A DNA stretch of 5,423 nucleotides from Pseudomonadota bacterium (lineage in GTDB: Bacteria; Pseudomonadota; Alphaproteobacteria; Rhizobiales; Rhizobiaceae): assembly GCA_023393575.1 (NCBI GenBank), contig JAEWKX010000012.1, forward strand, positions 1 to 5,423, given 5' to 3'. Below, in pieces: positions 1-5,423 of the stretch. Numbering within the stretch: position 1 is the first letter of the stretch; every line of letters starts with the position of its first letter. Both the position numbers and the translations under genes were made by a program. The notes beneath the pieces were generated by a model, which was not told the DNA's origin, made no database searches, and saw only the letters and a list, made by a program, of their open reading frames with translations.

Positions 1-1667
1 ATCAACAGATGCTGGACGAGGTGCAGGCGATTGCCGCCGTGCTTCGCAATCACGGCGTCGGGAAAGGCGACCGGGTCATCATCTACATGCCGATGGTGCC
101 GGAAGCCATGTTCTCCATGCTTGCCTGCGCAAGGCTCGGCGCCATCCACTCCGTCGTCTTCGGAGGGTTTGCGGCGCACGAACTGGCGACGCGCATCGAT
201 GACTGCGGAGCCAAGGTGGTGATCAGCGCAAGCTGCGGGCTGGAACCGGGGCGGCTCGTCGCCTACAAGCCGCTGCTCGACCATGCGGTGGACATGGCCA
301 AGGTGAAGCCGGATTTCTGCTTCATCCTGCAGCGCGACGAACTGCACGCGCCACTCCGGTATGAGCACGGGGATGTCGATTTCCGGCTGGCGACAGAGGT
401 GGAGAAGACGAAGGGCACGGTGGTCCGGTGTGTGCCCGTAGCAGCCACCGATCCGCTCTACATTCTCTACACCTCCGGAACTACGGGCCAGCCGAAAGGC
501 GTCGTCCGCGATAACGGGGGCCATATGGTGGCGCTTAAGTGGACCATGAAGAACCTCTTCGGGGTGGAGCCCGGCGAAGTCTTCTGGGCCGCCTCGGATA
601 TCGGCTGGGTCGTGGGCCACTCCTATATCGTCTACGGACCGCTGTTGGCCGGCAACACGGCGGTCCTTTTCGAGGGCAAGCCCGTCGGCACGCCCGATTC
701 GGGTACATACTGGAGGATCGTCTCCGAATACGACGTCAAGGTTCTTTTCACTGCACCGACGGCCTTCCGGGCGATCCGGCGAGATGATCCGGAAGGCAAG
801 CTGGTCGAGAAGTACGATCTCTCGGGATTGCGGGCTCTGTTCCTCGCCGGGGAGCGCGCCGATCCGGAAACCCTGAAATGGGCGGAGCAGGTGCTGAAGG
901 TCCCGGTGATCGACCACTGGTGGCAGACGGAAACGGGCTGGCCGATGGTCGGCAATCCCGTCGGCCTGGGATTGCTTCCGTTCAAGCCGGGCTCGCCGAC
1001 CCGGCCGATGCCGGGATATGCGATCGAGGTTCTGGACGATGCCGGCCACCCGGTACCTGCCGGCACCCTGGGCAACATCGTCGTTAAGTTACCGCTTCCG
1101 CCGGGATGCCTTGTCAGTTTCTGGAATGCCGACGACCGTTTCCGCCAAGCCTGCCTCGAAGAATTCCCCGGCTATTACAAGACTGCGGATGCGGGCATGA
1201 TCGACAGCGACGGGTATCTGTTTGTCATGGCGCGTACGGATGACATCATCAATTGCGCCGGCCATAGGTTATCGACCGGGGCGATGGAAGAGGTCTGCGC
1301 CATGCATCCCGACGTGGCCGAATGCGCTGTGATCGGCGTGGCCGATCCGCTCAAGGGGCAGATCCCATGCGGCTTCCTCGTCCTCAAGAATAATGTCTCG
1401 CGCGACGAGGAAGCGATCGAGAAGGAGGTCGTGGAACTCGTCAGGAGCGAAATCGGCCCGGTGGCTGCCTTCCGTACGGTGATGGTGGTGAAGCGCCTGC
1501 CAAAGACGCGCTCCGGCAAGATCCTTCGCGGCACGATGCAGAAGATTGCCGACGGGCTGCCCTGGAAGATGCCTGCGACGATCGATGACCCGGCGATCCT
1601 CGATGAGATCGGTGAAATCCTGAAATCCAAGGGATATGCGAAGGGCGTGGCCGAAACCGCAGCCTAG
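1..1667 (+). CDS. prpE: Propionyl-CoA synthetase (propionate--CoA ligase), 5'-truncated by the window edge
   Basis: AMP-forming acyl-CoA synthetase of the cytosol, family ANL, expected to convert propionate, ATP and CoA to propionyl-CoA through a propionyl-AMP intermediate. The reading frame is open from base 3 (Q-Q-M-L-D-E-V), and the internal ATG at base 9 is not the true start: the same region of acs here ([10 protein letters not shown]) lies near residue 107, so roughly 80 N-terminal residues are missing. Visible motifs are the P-loop-like TSGTTGQPKG (bases 471-500), WWQTETGW (918-941), the YKTAD / ARTDD / AGHRLST block, and PKTRSGKILRG, whose Lys (1518-1520) is the catalytic, acetylation-prone lysine known in this family. 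The segment SASCGLEPGRLVAYKPLLD and WQTETGW (Acs has GG) favour PrpE over Acs. One Cys precedes AGHRLST where I would expect Val. Substrate is inferred from family; acetate or another short acyl substrate is possible. A hairpin terminator follows. Confidence 0.87.
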   Translation, partial: QQMLDEVQAIAAVLRNHGVGKGDRVIIYMPMVPEAMFSMLACARLGAIHSVVFGGFAAHELATRIDDCGAKVVISASCGLEPGRLVAYKPLLDHAVDMAKVKPDFCFILQRDELHAPLRYEHGDVDFRLATEVEKTKGTVVRCVPVAATDPLYILYTSGTTGQPKGVVRDNGGHMVALKWTMKNLFGVEPGEVFWAASDIGWVVGHSYIVYGPLLAGNTAVLFEGKPVGTPDSGTYWRIVSEYDVKVLFTAPTAFRAIRRDDPEGKLVEKYDLSGLRALFLAGERADPETLKWAEQVLKVPVIDHWWQTETGWPMVGNPVGLGLLPFKPGSPTRPMPGYAIEVLDDAGHPVPAGTLGNIVVKLPLPPGCLVSFWNADDRFRQACLEEFPGYYKTADAGMIDSDGYLFVMARTDDIINCAGHRLSTGAMEEVCAMHPDVAECAVIGVADPLKGQIPCGFLVLKNNVSRDEEAIEKEVVELVRSEIGPVAAFRTVMVVKRLPKTRSGKILRGTMQKIADGLPWKMPATIDDPAILDEIGEILKSKGYAKGVAETAA

Positions 1668-1693
1668 CATCATCAAACGGATATGACCCGGGG

Positions 1694-1718
1694 GCCGCGG
1701 TGAAAGCCGCGGCTTTCT
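1694..1718 (+). terminator. Probable intrinsic terminator after prpE
   Basis: A 7-bp perfect GC stem (GCCGCGG, 1694-1700, pairing with CCGCGGC, 1707-1713) with a TGAAAG loop is followed by TTTCT, 27 bases after the prpE stop. The T run is short and interrupted, so it is a weak-to-moderate terminator by E. coli standards. The 3' half also forms a 14-base self-complementary sequence (1703-1716), an alternative fold. It would separate prpE transcription from the min operon. Confidence 0.6.
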
Positions 1719-1758
1719 GCGTTTCAGGGCCGCAGCTATTAAGCTCCGCACCAGCATA

Positions 1759-1777
1759 TTAATCTTTTATTAACCAT
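1759..1777 (+). promoter_or_regulatory. CtrA-type binding site upstream of minC
   Basis: The sequence is TTAA, seven bases, TTAACCAT: a perfect match to the full CtrA consensus (TTAA-N7-TTAA), and the right half is the extended TTAACCAT half-site. It lies in an AT-rich island in otherwise GC-rich DNA and ends 37 bases before the minC ATG. If the right half (1770-1775) serves as a -35 element, TGCAAT (1794-1799) is a possible -10 at 18-base spacing, putting transcription start only about 8-10 bases before the ATG. That promoter is speculative; the CtrA match is directly visible. CtrA is known to act on min gene expression in Sinorhizobium meliloti (from memory). Confidence 0.65.
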
Positions 1778-1814
1778 GCCGACGCTACACCGATGCAATC
1801 AATTGTTTACGTAG

Positions 1815-2552
1815 ATGACCAAAGTGCTAACAGACGCTCGTTCGATTCGAATCAAGGGACGGTCCTTTCTGGCGGTCGGGCTTTCGCCCGATCTTCCGCT
1901 CGATGAATGGCTGGTCCGGCTGGACGATCTCGCGTCGCGCTCAGCCGGCTTCTTCCTGAACCGGCCGGTGGTCCTGGATGTCACGGACCTTGCTATCGAC
2001 CGTACGCAGCTCAAGGAGTTGCTCGGCGCGTTCGCGGTGCGCAACGTCAGCATCATGGGGATAGAGGGAGCGCGTCCTTCCATGCTCGGGCAGGGAATGC
2101 CGCCCGGATTGAAGGGAGGGCGCCCCGTTTCCGAAGAGACCATGGCGAAAGAGCCGGGGGAGCCTACGGAAGACCTCGCCGCTGCAGCGAAGCGGGCGTC
2201 TGTGGACCAAGAGCGCCCTGCCCTGCAGTCGATCATCATCCGGGAACCGATTCGCTCGGGCCAGTCGGTGATCTTCCCGGAGGGCGACGTGACCGTGATC
2301 GGATCCGTTGCGTCCGGTGCGGAGGTCATTGCCGGCGGTTCCGTACACATCTACGGCGCCCTTCGCGGCCGGGTAATGGCAGGTTCGGTGGGAAATGCCT
2401 CGGCACGGATCTTCTGCCGGAAACTGGAGGCGGAGCTGCTGGCGATAGACGGCGTCTATCAGGTCGCCGAGAACATGGCGTCCAGCCTCAAGGGGCAGCC
2501 CGTGCAGCTTTGGCTCGAGAACGACACCATCATGGCAGAGACACTCGTCTGA
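1815..2552 (+). CDS. minC: Septum site-determining protein MinC
   Basis: Inhibitor of FtsZ ring assembly; MinD brings it to the membrane so that division is blocked away from midcell. The 245-residue product is close to the usual size (E. coli 231). Residues 1-100 or so form the N-terminal FtsZ-inhibiting domain (SIRIKGRSFLAV, then VVLDVTDL near 52-59). Residues 101-140 are a charged, Ala/Glu/Lys-rich linker. Residues 141-245 are the C-terminal beta-helix domain that dimerises and binds MinD, with RSGQ at 147-150, GDVTVIGSVASGAEVIAGG and the ALRGRVMAG turn repeats. The start is well fixed: an in-frame TAG sits immediately before the ATG and the next in-frame Met lies deep in the conserved domain. 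There is no convincing Shine-Dalgarno sequence before the ATG. First gene of a minCDE operon, preceded by a CtrA-type box. Confidence 0.95.
   Translation: MTKVLTDARSIRIKGRSFLAVGLSPDLPLDEWLVRLDDLASRSAGFFLNRPVVLDVTDLAIDRTQLKELLGAFAVRNVSIMGIEGARPSMLGQGMPPGLKGGRPVSEETMAKEPGEPTEDLAAAAKRASVDQERPALQSIIIREPIRSGQSVIFPEGDVTVIGSVASGAEVIAGGSVHIYGALRGRVMAGSVGNASARIFCRKLEAELLAIDGVYQVAENMASSLKGQPVQLWLENDTIMAETLV
1844..1853. promoter_or_regulatory. Two abutting GANTC (CcrM methylation) sites
   Basis: GATTC and GAATC sit end to end to make a 10-base perfect palindrome, 30 bases into minC and about 67 bases after the CtrA-type box. GANTC is the target of CcrM, the cell-cycle methyltransferase of Alphaproteobacteria. 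By eye, other GANTC sites in the window are scattered singles inside genes. A regulatory role is inference; the sites may be chance products of the Ser-Ile-Arg codons. Confidence 0.35.
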
Positions 2553-2571
2553 GCCGCGCGGCCGGACCAAC

Positions 2572-2576
2572 AGGAG
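2572..2576 (+). promoter_or_regulatory. Ribosome binding site of minD
   Basis: AGGAG lies seven bases before the minD ATG, in the 31-base gap after the minC stop. The gap also holds a 10-base palindrome GCCGCGCGGC (2553-2562), which might form a small hairpin but lacks a T run. The strong site contrasts with the lack of one before minC and suggests more MinD than MinC is made from the shared message. Confidence 0.8.
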
Positions 2577-2583
2577 AAAATCA

Positions 2584-3399
2584 ATGGGGAAAGTCATCGT
2601 AGTGACGTCAGGCAAGGGCGGTGTCGGCAAGACGACCTCGTCTGCAGCGCTCGGCGCCGCCCTGGCTCAGAAAGGTGAGAAGGTGGCGGTCGTCGATTTC
2701 GACGTTGGACTTCGCAACCTGGACCTCGTGATGGGTGCGGAACGCCGCGTGGTCTACGACATCGTCAACGTGATCCAGGGTGATGCGAAACTGCCGCAGG
2801 CCCTCATCCGCGACAAGCGCCTGGAAACCCTGTTCCTGCTGCCGGCGTCGCAGACCCGCGACAAGGATGCGCTGACGCCGGAAGGCGTAGAGACGGTGAT
2901 CAACGAGTTGAAGCGTTACTTCGACTGGGTGATCTGCGATAGCCCCGCCGGCATCGAACGCGGCGCAACGCTTGCCATGCGTCATGCCGATATAGCGGTG
3001 GTGGTGACCAATCCGGAGGTCTCGTCGGTGCGGGACTCCGATCGCATCATCGGTCTGCTCGACGCCAAGACGCTCAAGGCGGAACGCGGCGAACGCATGG
3101 AAAAGCACCTGCTCCTGACGCGTTACGACGCAGCGCGGGCGGAGCGTGGCGACATGCTGAAGGTGGACGACGTCCTGGAAATCCTTTCCATACCGCTACT
3201 CGGCATCATTCCGGAAAGCATGGATGTGCTGCGTGCGTCCAATATCGGCGCACCGGTTACCTTGGCCGATATCAACAGCGTCCCGGCTCAAGCCTATTTC
3301 GATGCCGCCCGCCGCCTGTCCGGCGAAGTGCTTCCAATCACGATTCCGGGCGAAAAGCGCGGCCTTCTCGGCAAGATCTTTGGAAGGAAAGCGGCATGA
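2584..3399 (+). CDS. minD: Septum site-determining ATPase MinD
   Basis: ParA/MinD-family ATPase that dimerises on the inner membrane with ATP, recruits MinC to block FtsZ, and is released when MinE stimulates its ATPase; the cycle sets the division plane. The 271-residue product matches the family length. The deviant Walker A motif KGGVGKTT is at residues 11-18 with the signature Lys11 and catalytic Lys16. The switch region [12 protein letters not shown] carries Asp38 and Asp40, and Walker [10 protein letters not shown] has Asp119. [12 protein letters not shown] follows. The last 15 residues ([14 protein letters not shown] region) make the basic amphipathic membrane-targeting helix, so membrane attachment should be intact. 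The start is supported by a good AGGAG seven bases upstream and by alignment of [13 protein letters not shown] with known MinD. The stop overlaps the minE start (ATGA). No key residue is missing. Confidence 0.98.
   Translation: MGKVIVVTSGKGGVGKTTSSAALGAALAQKGEKVAVVDFDVGLRNLDLVMGAERRVVYDIVNVIQGDAKLPQALIRDKRLETLFLLPASQTRDKDALTPEGVETVINELKRYFDWVICDSPAGIERGATLAMRHADIAVVVTNPEVSSVRDSDRIIGLLDAKTLKAERGERMEKHLLLTRYDAARAERGDMLKVDDVLEILSIPLLGIIPESMDVLRASNIGAPVTLADINSVPAQAYFDAARRLSGEVLPITIPGEKRGLLGKIFGRKAA
3384..3388 (+). promoter_or_regulatory. Ribosome binding site of minE inside the minD 3' end
   Basis: AAGGA, within GGAAGGA, lies seven bases before the minE ATG and is part of the last minD codons (the GRKAA tail). 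Together with the ATGA overlap it allows translational coupling, which would help keep the MinD:MinE ratio constant. Confidence 0.75.
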
Positions 3400-3656
3400 G
3401 CATCTTCGACATTTTCCGTAAACAGCGGTCGGCGCCCATGGCTCGTGAACGACTGCAGGTCCTGCTGGCCCATGAGCGGGCGTCGAGCAGTTCCGATCTC
3501 GTTGCAGTCCTTCGGGAAGAGATTCTCGCCGTGATCGCCAAGCACGTGCAGCTCGATGCCGACAGGGTGAAGATCAAGGTGGATCGCGAAGAAACCGTTT
3601 CCATCCTCGAGATCGACGTGGAAATCCCGCTGGATTCTTCCCTTAAGGCAGCCTGA
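3396..3656 (+). CDS. minE: Cell division topological specificity factor MinE
   Basis: Small partner of MinD that stimulates its ATPase, drives release of MinC-MinD from the membrane and so keeps midcell free for the Z ring. The 86-residue product is near the usual 88. Residues 2-12 ([11 protein letters not shown]) form the N-terminal amphipathic membrane-binding segment. Residues 16-29 or so ([14 protein letters not shown]) are the MinD-contacting anti-MinCD helix. Residues 33-80 form the topological specificity domain ([18 protein letters not shown] and [21 protein letters not shown]). The start overlaps the minD stop in ATGA and has its own AAGGA. It is the last gene of the operon; a strong terminator begins 25 bases after the stop. 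Confidence 0.97.
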   Translation: MSIFDIFRKQRSAPMARERLQVLLAHERASSSSDLVAVLREEILAVIAKHVQLDADRVKIKVDREETVSILEIDVEIPLDSSLKAA

Positions 3657-3681
3657 CGGATTTTCGATGTCTGAAAAGACG

Positions 3682-3709
3682 AAGGCCCGCCGAGCACTCG
3701 GCGGGCCTT
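3682..3709. terminator. Bidirectional intrinsic terminator between minE and trcR
   Basis: A perfect inverted repeat has 13-base arms (AAGGCCCGCCGAG, 3682-3694; CTCGGCGGGCCTT, 3697-3709), realistically an 11-bp stem with a six-base AGCACT loop. The flanking A and T runs supply a short T tract on each strand (CTTT on +, CTTCGTCTTTT on -). It sits between the convergent ends of minE (25 bases away) and trcR (25 bases away), so it probably stops transcription from both sides. Confidence 0.85.
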
Positions 3710-3734
3710 TCCATATAAAGAGATCTAAAGACCT

Positions 3735-4442
3735 TCAGTACCGGTCGTCCTCGTCATCGTCACGCGGCGTCGATTTGAGGGAGCTGAGCTTGGCAAAGAC
3801 GGCATCTGCATCGATCTCCTTCTCCTCCTCCCGCTCGTTGCGATAGTCGAAATCGAGGTTCTCGGTCTCGGACGCGGACTGCAGCGTAGCGCCGACTTCG
3901 GCGGTGCCTGCCAGAGGGCGGCCTTTTGATGCCTTTTCTACTTCGAGATCCAGGTCGATCTGGCTGCAGAGGCCGAGCGTGACGGGGTCCATCGGGGCCA
4001 GGTTAGCGGAATTCCAGTGGGTGCGGTCGCGGATCTGCTCGATCGTCGATTTGGTGGTGCCGACGAGACGGGAAATCTGGGCGTCCTTGAGCTCCGGATG
4101 GTTGCGAACCAGCCATAGGATTGCGTTCGGACGGTCCTGGCGCTTCGAGACCGGGGTGTAACGCGGGCCGCGACGCTTCGATTCCGGCACTCGGACCTTC
4201 GGCTCCTGCAGCTTGAGTTTGTAGTTCACATCCGCCTCGCCCCGCTGGATCTCGTCGCGCGACAACTGGCCTGTTGCAATAGGATCGAGGCCCTTGATGC
4301 CCTGTGCCGCCTCGCCATCGGCGATGGCCTTCACCTCGAGGGGATGAAGCTTGCAGAACTGCGCGATCTGATCGAACGAAAGCGCAGTGTTATCGACCAG
4401 CCAGACGGCGGTAGCCTTCGGCATGAGCAGTTGTTGAGCCAT
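3735..4442 (-). CDS. trcR: Cell-cycle transcriptional regulator TrcR (DUF1013 family)
   Basis: DUF1013 protein, broadly conserved in Alphaproteobacteria; the Caulobacter TrcR is reported to associate with RNA polymerase and influence cell-cycle gene expression and antibiotic tolerance (from memory). The product from the preferred start is 235 residues, beginning MAQQLLMPKATAVWLVDNTALSF, a typical family N terminus. Residues 104-140 (RPNAILWLVRNHPELKD, then SRLVGTTKSTIEQIRDR) look like a helix-turn-helix. HWNSANLAPMDPVTLGLCSQIDLD (142-165) is the conserved family block. Residues 200-212 and 228-235 are strongly acidic, ending DDDEDDRY. An upstream in-frame ATG at 4496 would add 18 residues, but AGAGGAA (4451-4457) sits eight bases before the 4442 ATG and the extension is unlike the family. 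Convergent with minE, divergent from acs. Confidence 0.93.
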   Translation of the reverse strand: MAQQLLMPKATAVWLVDNTALSFDQIAQFCKLHPLEVKAIADGEAAQGIKGLDPIATGQLSRDEIQRGEADVNYKLKLQEPKVRVPESKRRGPRYTPVSKRQDRPNAILWLVRNHPELKDAQISRLVGTTKSTIEQIRDRTHWNSANLAPMDPVTLGLCSQIDLDLEVEKASKGRPLAGTAEVGATLQSASETENLDFDYRNEREEEKEIDADAVFAKLSSLKSTPRDDDEDDRY

Positions 4443-4450
4443 GGATATAG

Positions 4451-4457
4451 TTCCTCT
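4451..4457 (-). promoter_or_regulatory. Ribosome binding site that fixes the trcR start
   Basis: Read on the minus strand, AGAGGAA lies eight bases before the ATG at 4442-4440. It supports the 235-residue form over the 253-residue form starting at 4496. Confidence 0.75.
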
Positions 4458-4517
4458 GTCCGCCGCGCCGGTGTCGCGGGCCGTGGGTATCACCACAATT
4501 TCCGGGAATTCGAACGG

Positions 4518-4546
4518 TCTATAGCGGTATTGAGGTCAAATTGCAA
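4518..4546 (-). promoter_or_regulatory. Candidate sigma70-type promoter of trcR
   Basis: On the minus strand TTGCAA (-35, 4546-4541) and TATAGA (-10, 4523-4518) are separated by exactly 17 bases; each matches the E. coli consensus at four of six positions. Transcription would start near 4511, giving a leader of about 70 bases. The promoter start would fall downstream of the ATG at 4496's upstream edge by only about 15 bases, so the 4442 start remains preferred. Consensus-based guess only. Confidence 0.4.
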
Positions 4547-4575
4547 ATATCGTGATGCATGACCCCTTCGTCTAA

Positions 4576-4603
4576 TTGATGTGCTTCGTTCACCTGTTAT
4601 GAA
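4576..4603 (+). promoter_or_regulatory. Candidate sigma70-type promoter of acs
   Basis: TTGATG (-35, 4576-4581) and TATGAA (-10, 4598-4603) are 16 bases apart, each four of six to consensus. Transcription would start near 4610, about 50 bases before the acs ATG; the leader would contain a small CCGAG/CTCGG hairpin (4615-4619 with 4626-4630). No clear activator site was recognised. Weak evidence. Confidence 0.3.
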
Positions 4604-4650
4604 TGATGTATGCTCCGAGACCGCCCTCGGTTTCGGGATATATCAGATGG

Positions 4651-4657
4651 GGAGGAG
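4651..4657 (+). promoter_or_regulatory. Strong ribosome binding site of acs
   Basis: GGAGGAG, in a GGGGAGGAG run, ends three bases before the acs ATG; the central AGGAG core gives slightly closer than ideal spacing. The ATG at 4647 is out of frame with acs and is not the start. Confidence 0.75.
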
Positions 4658-4660
4658 ACC

Positions 4661-5423
4661 ATGTCCGAGAAAGTTTATCCTGTCTCTCGCGCCGTCAGGG
4701 CCCAGGCGCTGATCGACAAGGAAAAATACGAAAAGTGGTACGAGGAGAGCATTGAGGACCCCGACAAGTTCTGGGGAAAGCACGGCAGGCGTATCGATTG
4801 GTATAAGCCTTACACCAAGGTCAAGAACACCTCGTTTAAAGGCAAGGTCTCGATCAAGTGGTTCGAGGACGGACTGACCAACGTTTCCTATAACTGCATC
4901 GATCGCCACCTCAAGACGCATGGCGAGCGAACCGCGATCATCTGGGAAGGCGACAACCCGTACATCGACAAGAAGATCACCTACAACCAGCTTTATGACC
5001 AGGTCTGCCGACTTGCCAACGTACTGAAGAAGCACGGCGTCAAGAAGGGCGACCGCGTGACGATCTACATGCCGATGATTCCGGAAGCGGCCTATGCGAT
5101 GCTGGCCTGCGCCCGTATCGGCGCCGTCCACTCGGTCGTCTTCGGCGGATTCTCGCCCGAAGCGCTGGCGGGACGCATCGTCGACTGCCAGTCCTGCTTC
5201 GTTATCACCTGCGACGAGGGTGTGCGCGGCGGCAAGCCCGTGCCGCTCAAGGAGAATACGGACAAGGCGATCCACATTGCGGCACGTCAGTATGCGACGG
5301 TGAAGAACGTCCTGGTCGTCCGCCGGACCGGCGGCAAGATCGAATGGGCACCCGGCCGCGACCTCTGGTACCACCAAGAAATCGCGAGCGTCAAAGGTCA
5401 TTGCGAGCCGGTCAAGATGAAGG
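4661..5423 (+). CDS. acs: Acetyl-CoA synthetase (acetate--CoA ligase), 3'-truncated by the window edge
   Basis: Cytosolic AMP-forming enzyme that activates acetate to acetyl-CoA via acetyl-AMP, allowing growth on acetate and scavenging of acetate. Only the first 254 codons are present (family length about 650), open to the last base with no stop. The product begins [20 protein letters not shown]. Residues 24-80 form the acetyl-CoA synthetase N-terminal domain ([18 protein letters not shown], then [19 protein letters not shown]). The AMP-binding domain starts near 106 ([10 protein letters not shown]), with [25 protein letters not shown] at 130-154 and [13 protein letters not shown] at 157-169. 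EGVRGGK (186-192) carries the CoA-contacting Arg/Gly/Lys stretch of Acs. The start is fixed by the strong GGAGGAG. The catalytic lysine region lies beyond the window. Divergent from trcR; homologous to prpE at the other end of the window. Confidence 0.95.
   Translation, partial: MSEKVYPVSRAVRAQALIDKEKYEKWYEESIEDPDKFWGKHGRRIDWYKPYTKVKNTSFKGKVSIKWFEDGLTNVSYNCIDRHLKTHGERTAIIWEGDNPYIDKKITYNQLYDQVCRLANVLKKHGVKKGDRVTIYMPMIPEAAYAMLACARIGAVHSVVFGGFSPEALAGRIVDCQSCFVITCDEGVRGGKPVPLKENTDKAIHIAARQYATVKNVLVVRRTGGKIEWAPGRDLWYHQEIASVKGHCEPVKMK

Noticed and set aside
9..11. ATG at base 9 as the true start of prpE
   Set aside because: The frame is open upstream to the window edge and alignment with acs shows that about 80 conserved N-terminal residues should precede it.
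1269..1757. Minus-strand open frame of 162 codons opposite the end of prpE
   Set aside because: It overlaps conserved prpE motifs including SGKILRG, its composition is Arg/His-rich as in shadow frames, and no ribosome binding site or family match was seen.
1941..2630. Long open frame (229 codons) on the minus strand opposite minC
   Set aside because: It covers the well-conserved minC and the start of minD, has no recognisable domain, and long antisense open frames are expected in GC-rich coding DNA.
4443..4496. 18-residue N-terminal extension of TrcR from the ATG at 4496
   Set aside because: The family starts at MAQQLLMPKA, and AGAGGAA is placed correctly for the 4442 ATG; the extension looks like untranslated leader.
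4615..4630. CCGAG/CTCGG hairpin in the acs leader as a riboswitch or attenuator
   Set aside because: A five-base stem with a six-base loop is too small, has no T run or leader peptide, and such short repeats are common by chance.
4643..5401. Minus-strand open frame of 252 codons opposite acs
   Set aside because: The plus strand encodes an unmistakable acetyl-CoA synthetase N terminus with strong ribosome binding site; the antisense product resembles no family I know.
1..5423. Mobile element, CRISPR array, tRNA/rRNA or toxin-antitoxin system
   Set aside because: No transposase, integrase, terminal inverted repeats, regularly spaced repeats, tRNA-like cloverleaf or paired small genes could be seen; every gene belongs to a core family and codon use looks uniform.

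Overview
This is a GC-rich window whose protein sequences point to the order Hyphomicrobiales (Rhizobiales), most likely a Rhizobiaceae member such as Sinorhizobium/Ensifer, Rhizobium, Agrobacterium or Shinella. MinC, MinD, MinE, the DUF1013 protein TrcR and acetyl-CoA synthetase all read like rhizobial versions. The presence of TrcR and of a perfect CtrA-type box fits an alphaproteobacterium with the CtrA/CcrM cell-cycle circuit. Genus and replicon cannot be decided from the sequence alone.

Layout from left to right: (1) the C-terminal seven-eighths or so of a propionyl-CoA synthetase gene (prpE, +), whose start lies outside the window, followed by a GC-rich hairpin terminator; (2) a 147-base intergenic region with a full CtrA-type binding site; (3) the complete division-site selection operon minC-minD-minE (+), with a 31-base gap between minC and minD and an ATGA stop/start overlap between minD and minE; (4) a strong bidirectional terminator between the convergent minE and trcR genes; (5) trcR (DUF1013, -), encoding an RNA-polymerase-associated cell-cycle regulator; (6) a 218-base divergent promoter region; (7) the first 254 codons of acetyl-CoA synthetase (acs, +), which runs off the right edge.

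Functionally the window joins two themes. The outer genes are paralogous AMP-forming acyl-CoA synthetases that activate propionate and acetate. The inner genes concern the cell cycle: Min proteins position the FtsZ ring, and TrcR works with RNA polymerase. The best regulatory signal is the CtrA-type box before minC, which suggests that Min synthesis is tied to the cell-cycle master regulator. Two abutting GANTC (CcrM methylation) sites inside the start of minC strengthen that idea slightly.

I see no mobile element, CRISPR array, RNA gene or unknown multi-gene system. No stretch over 300 bases lacks a gene. All genes are of recognised families, so the interest is in regulation and gene order rather than in a new system.
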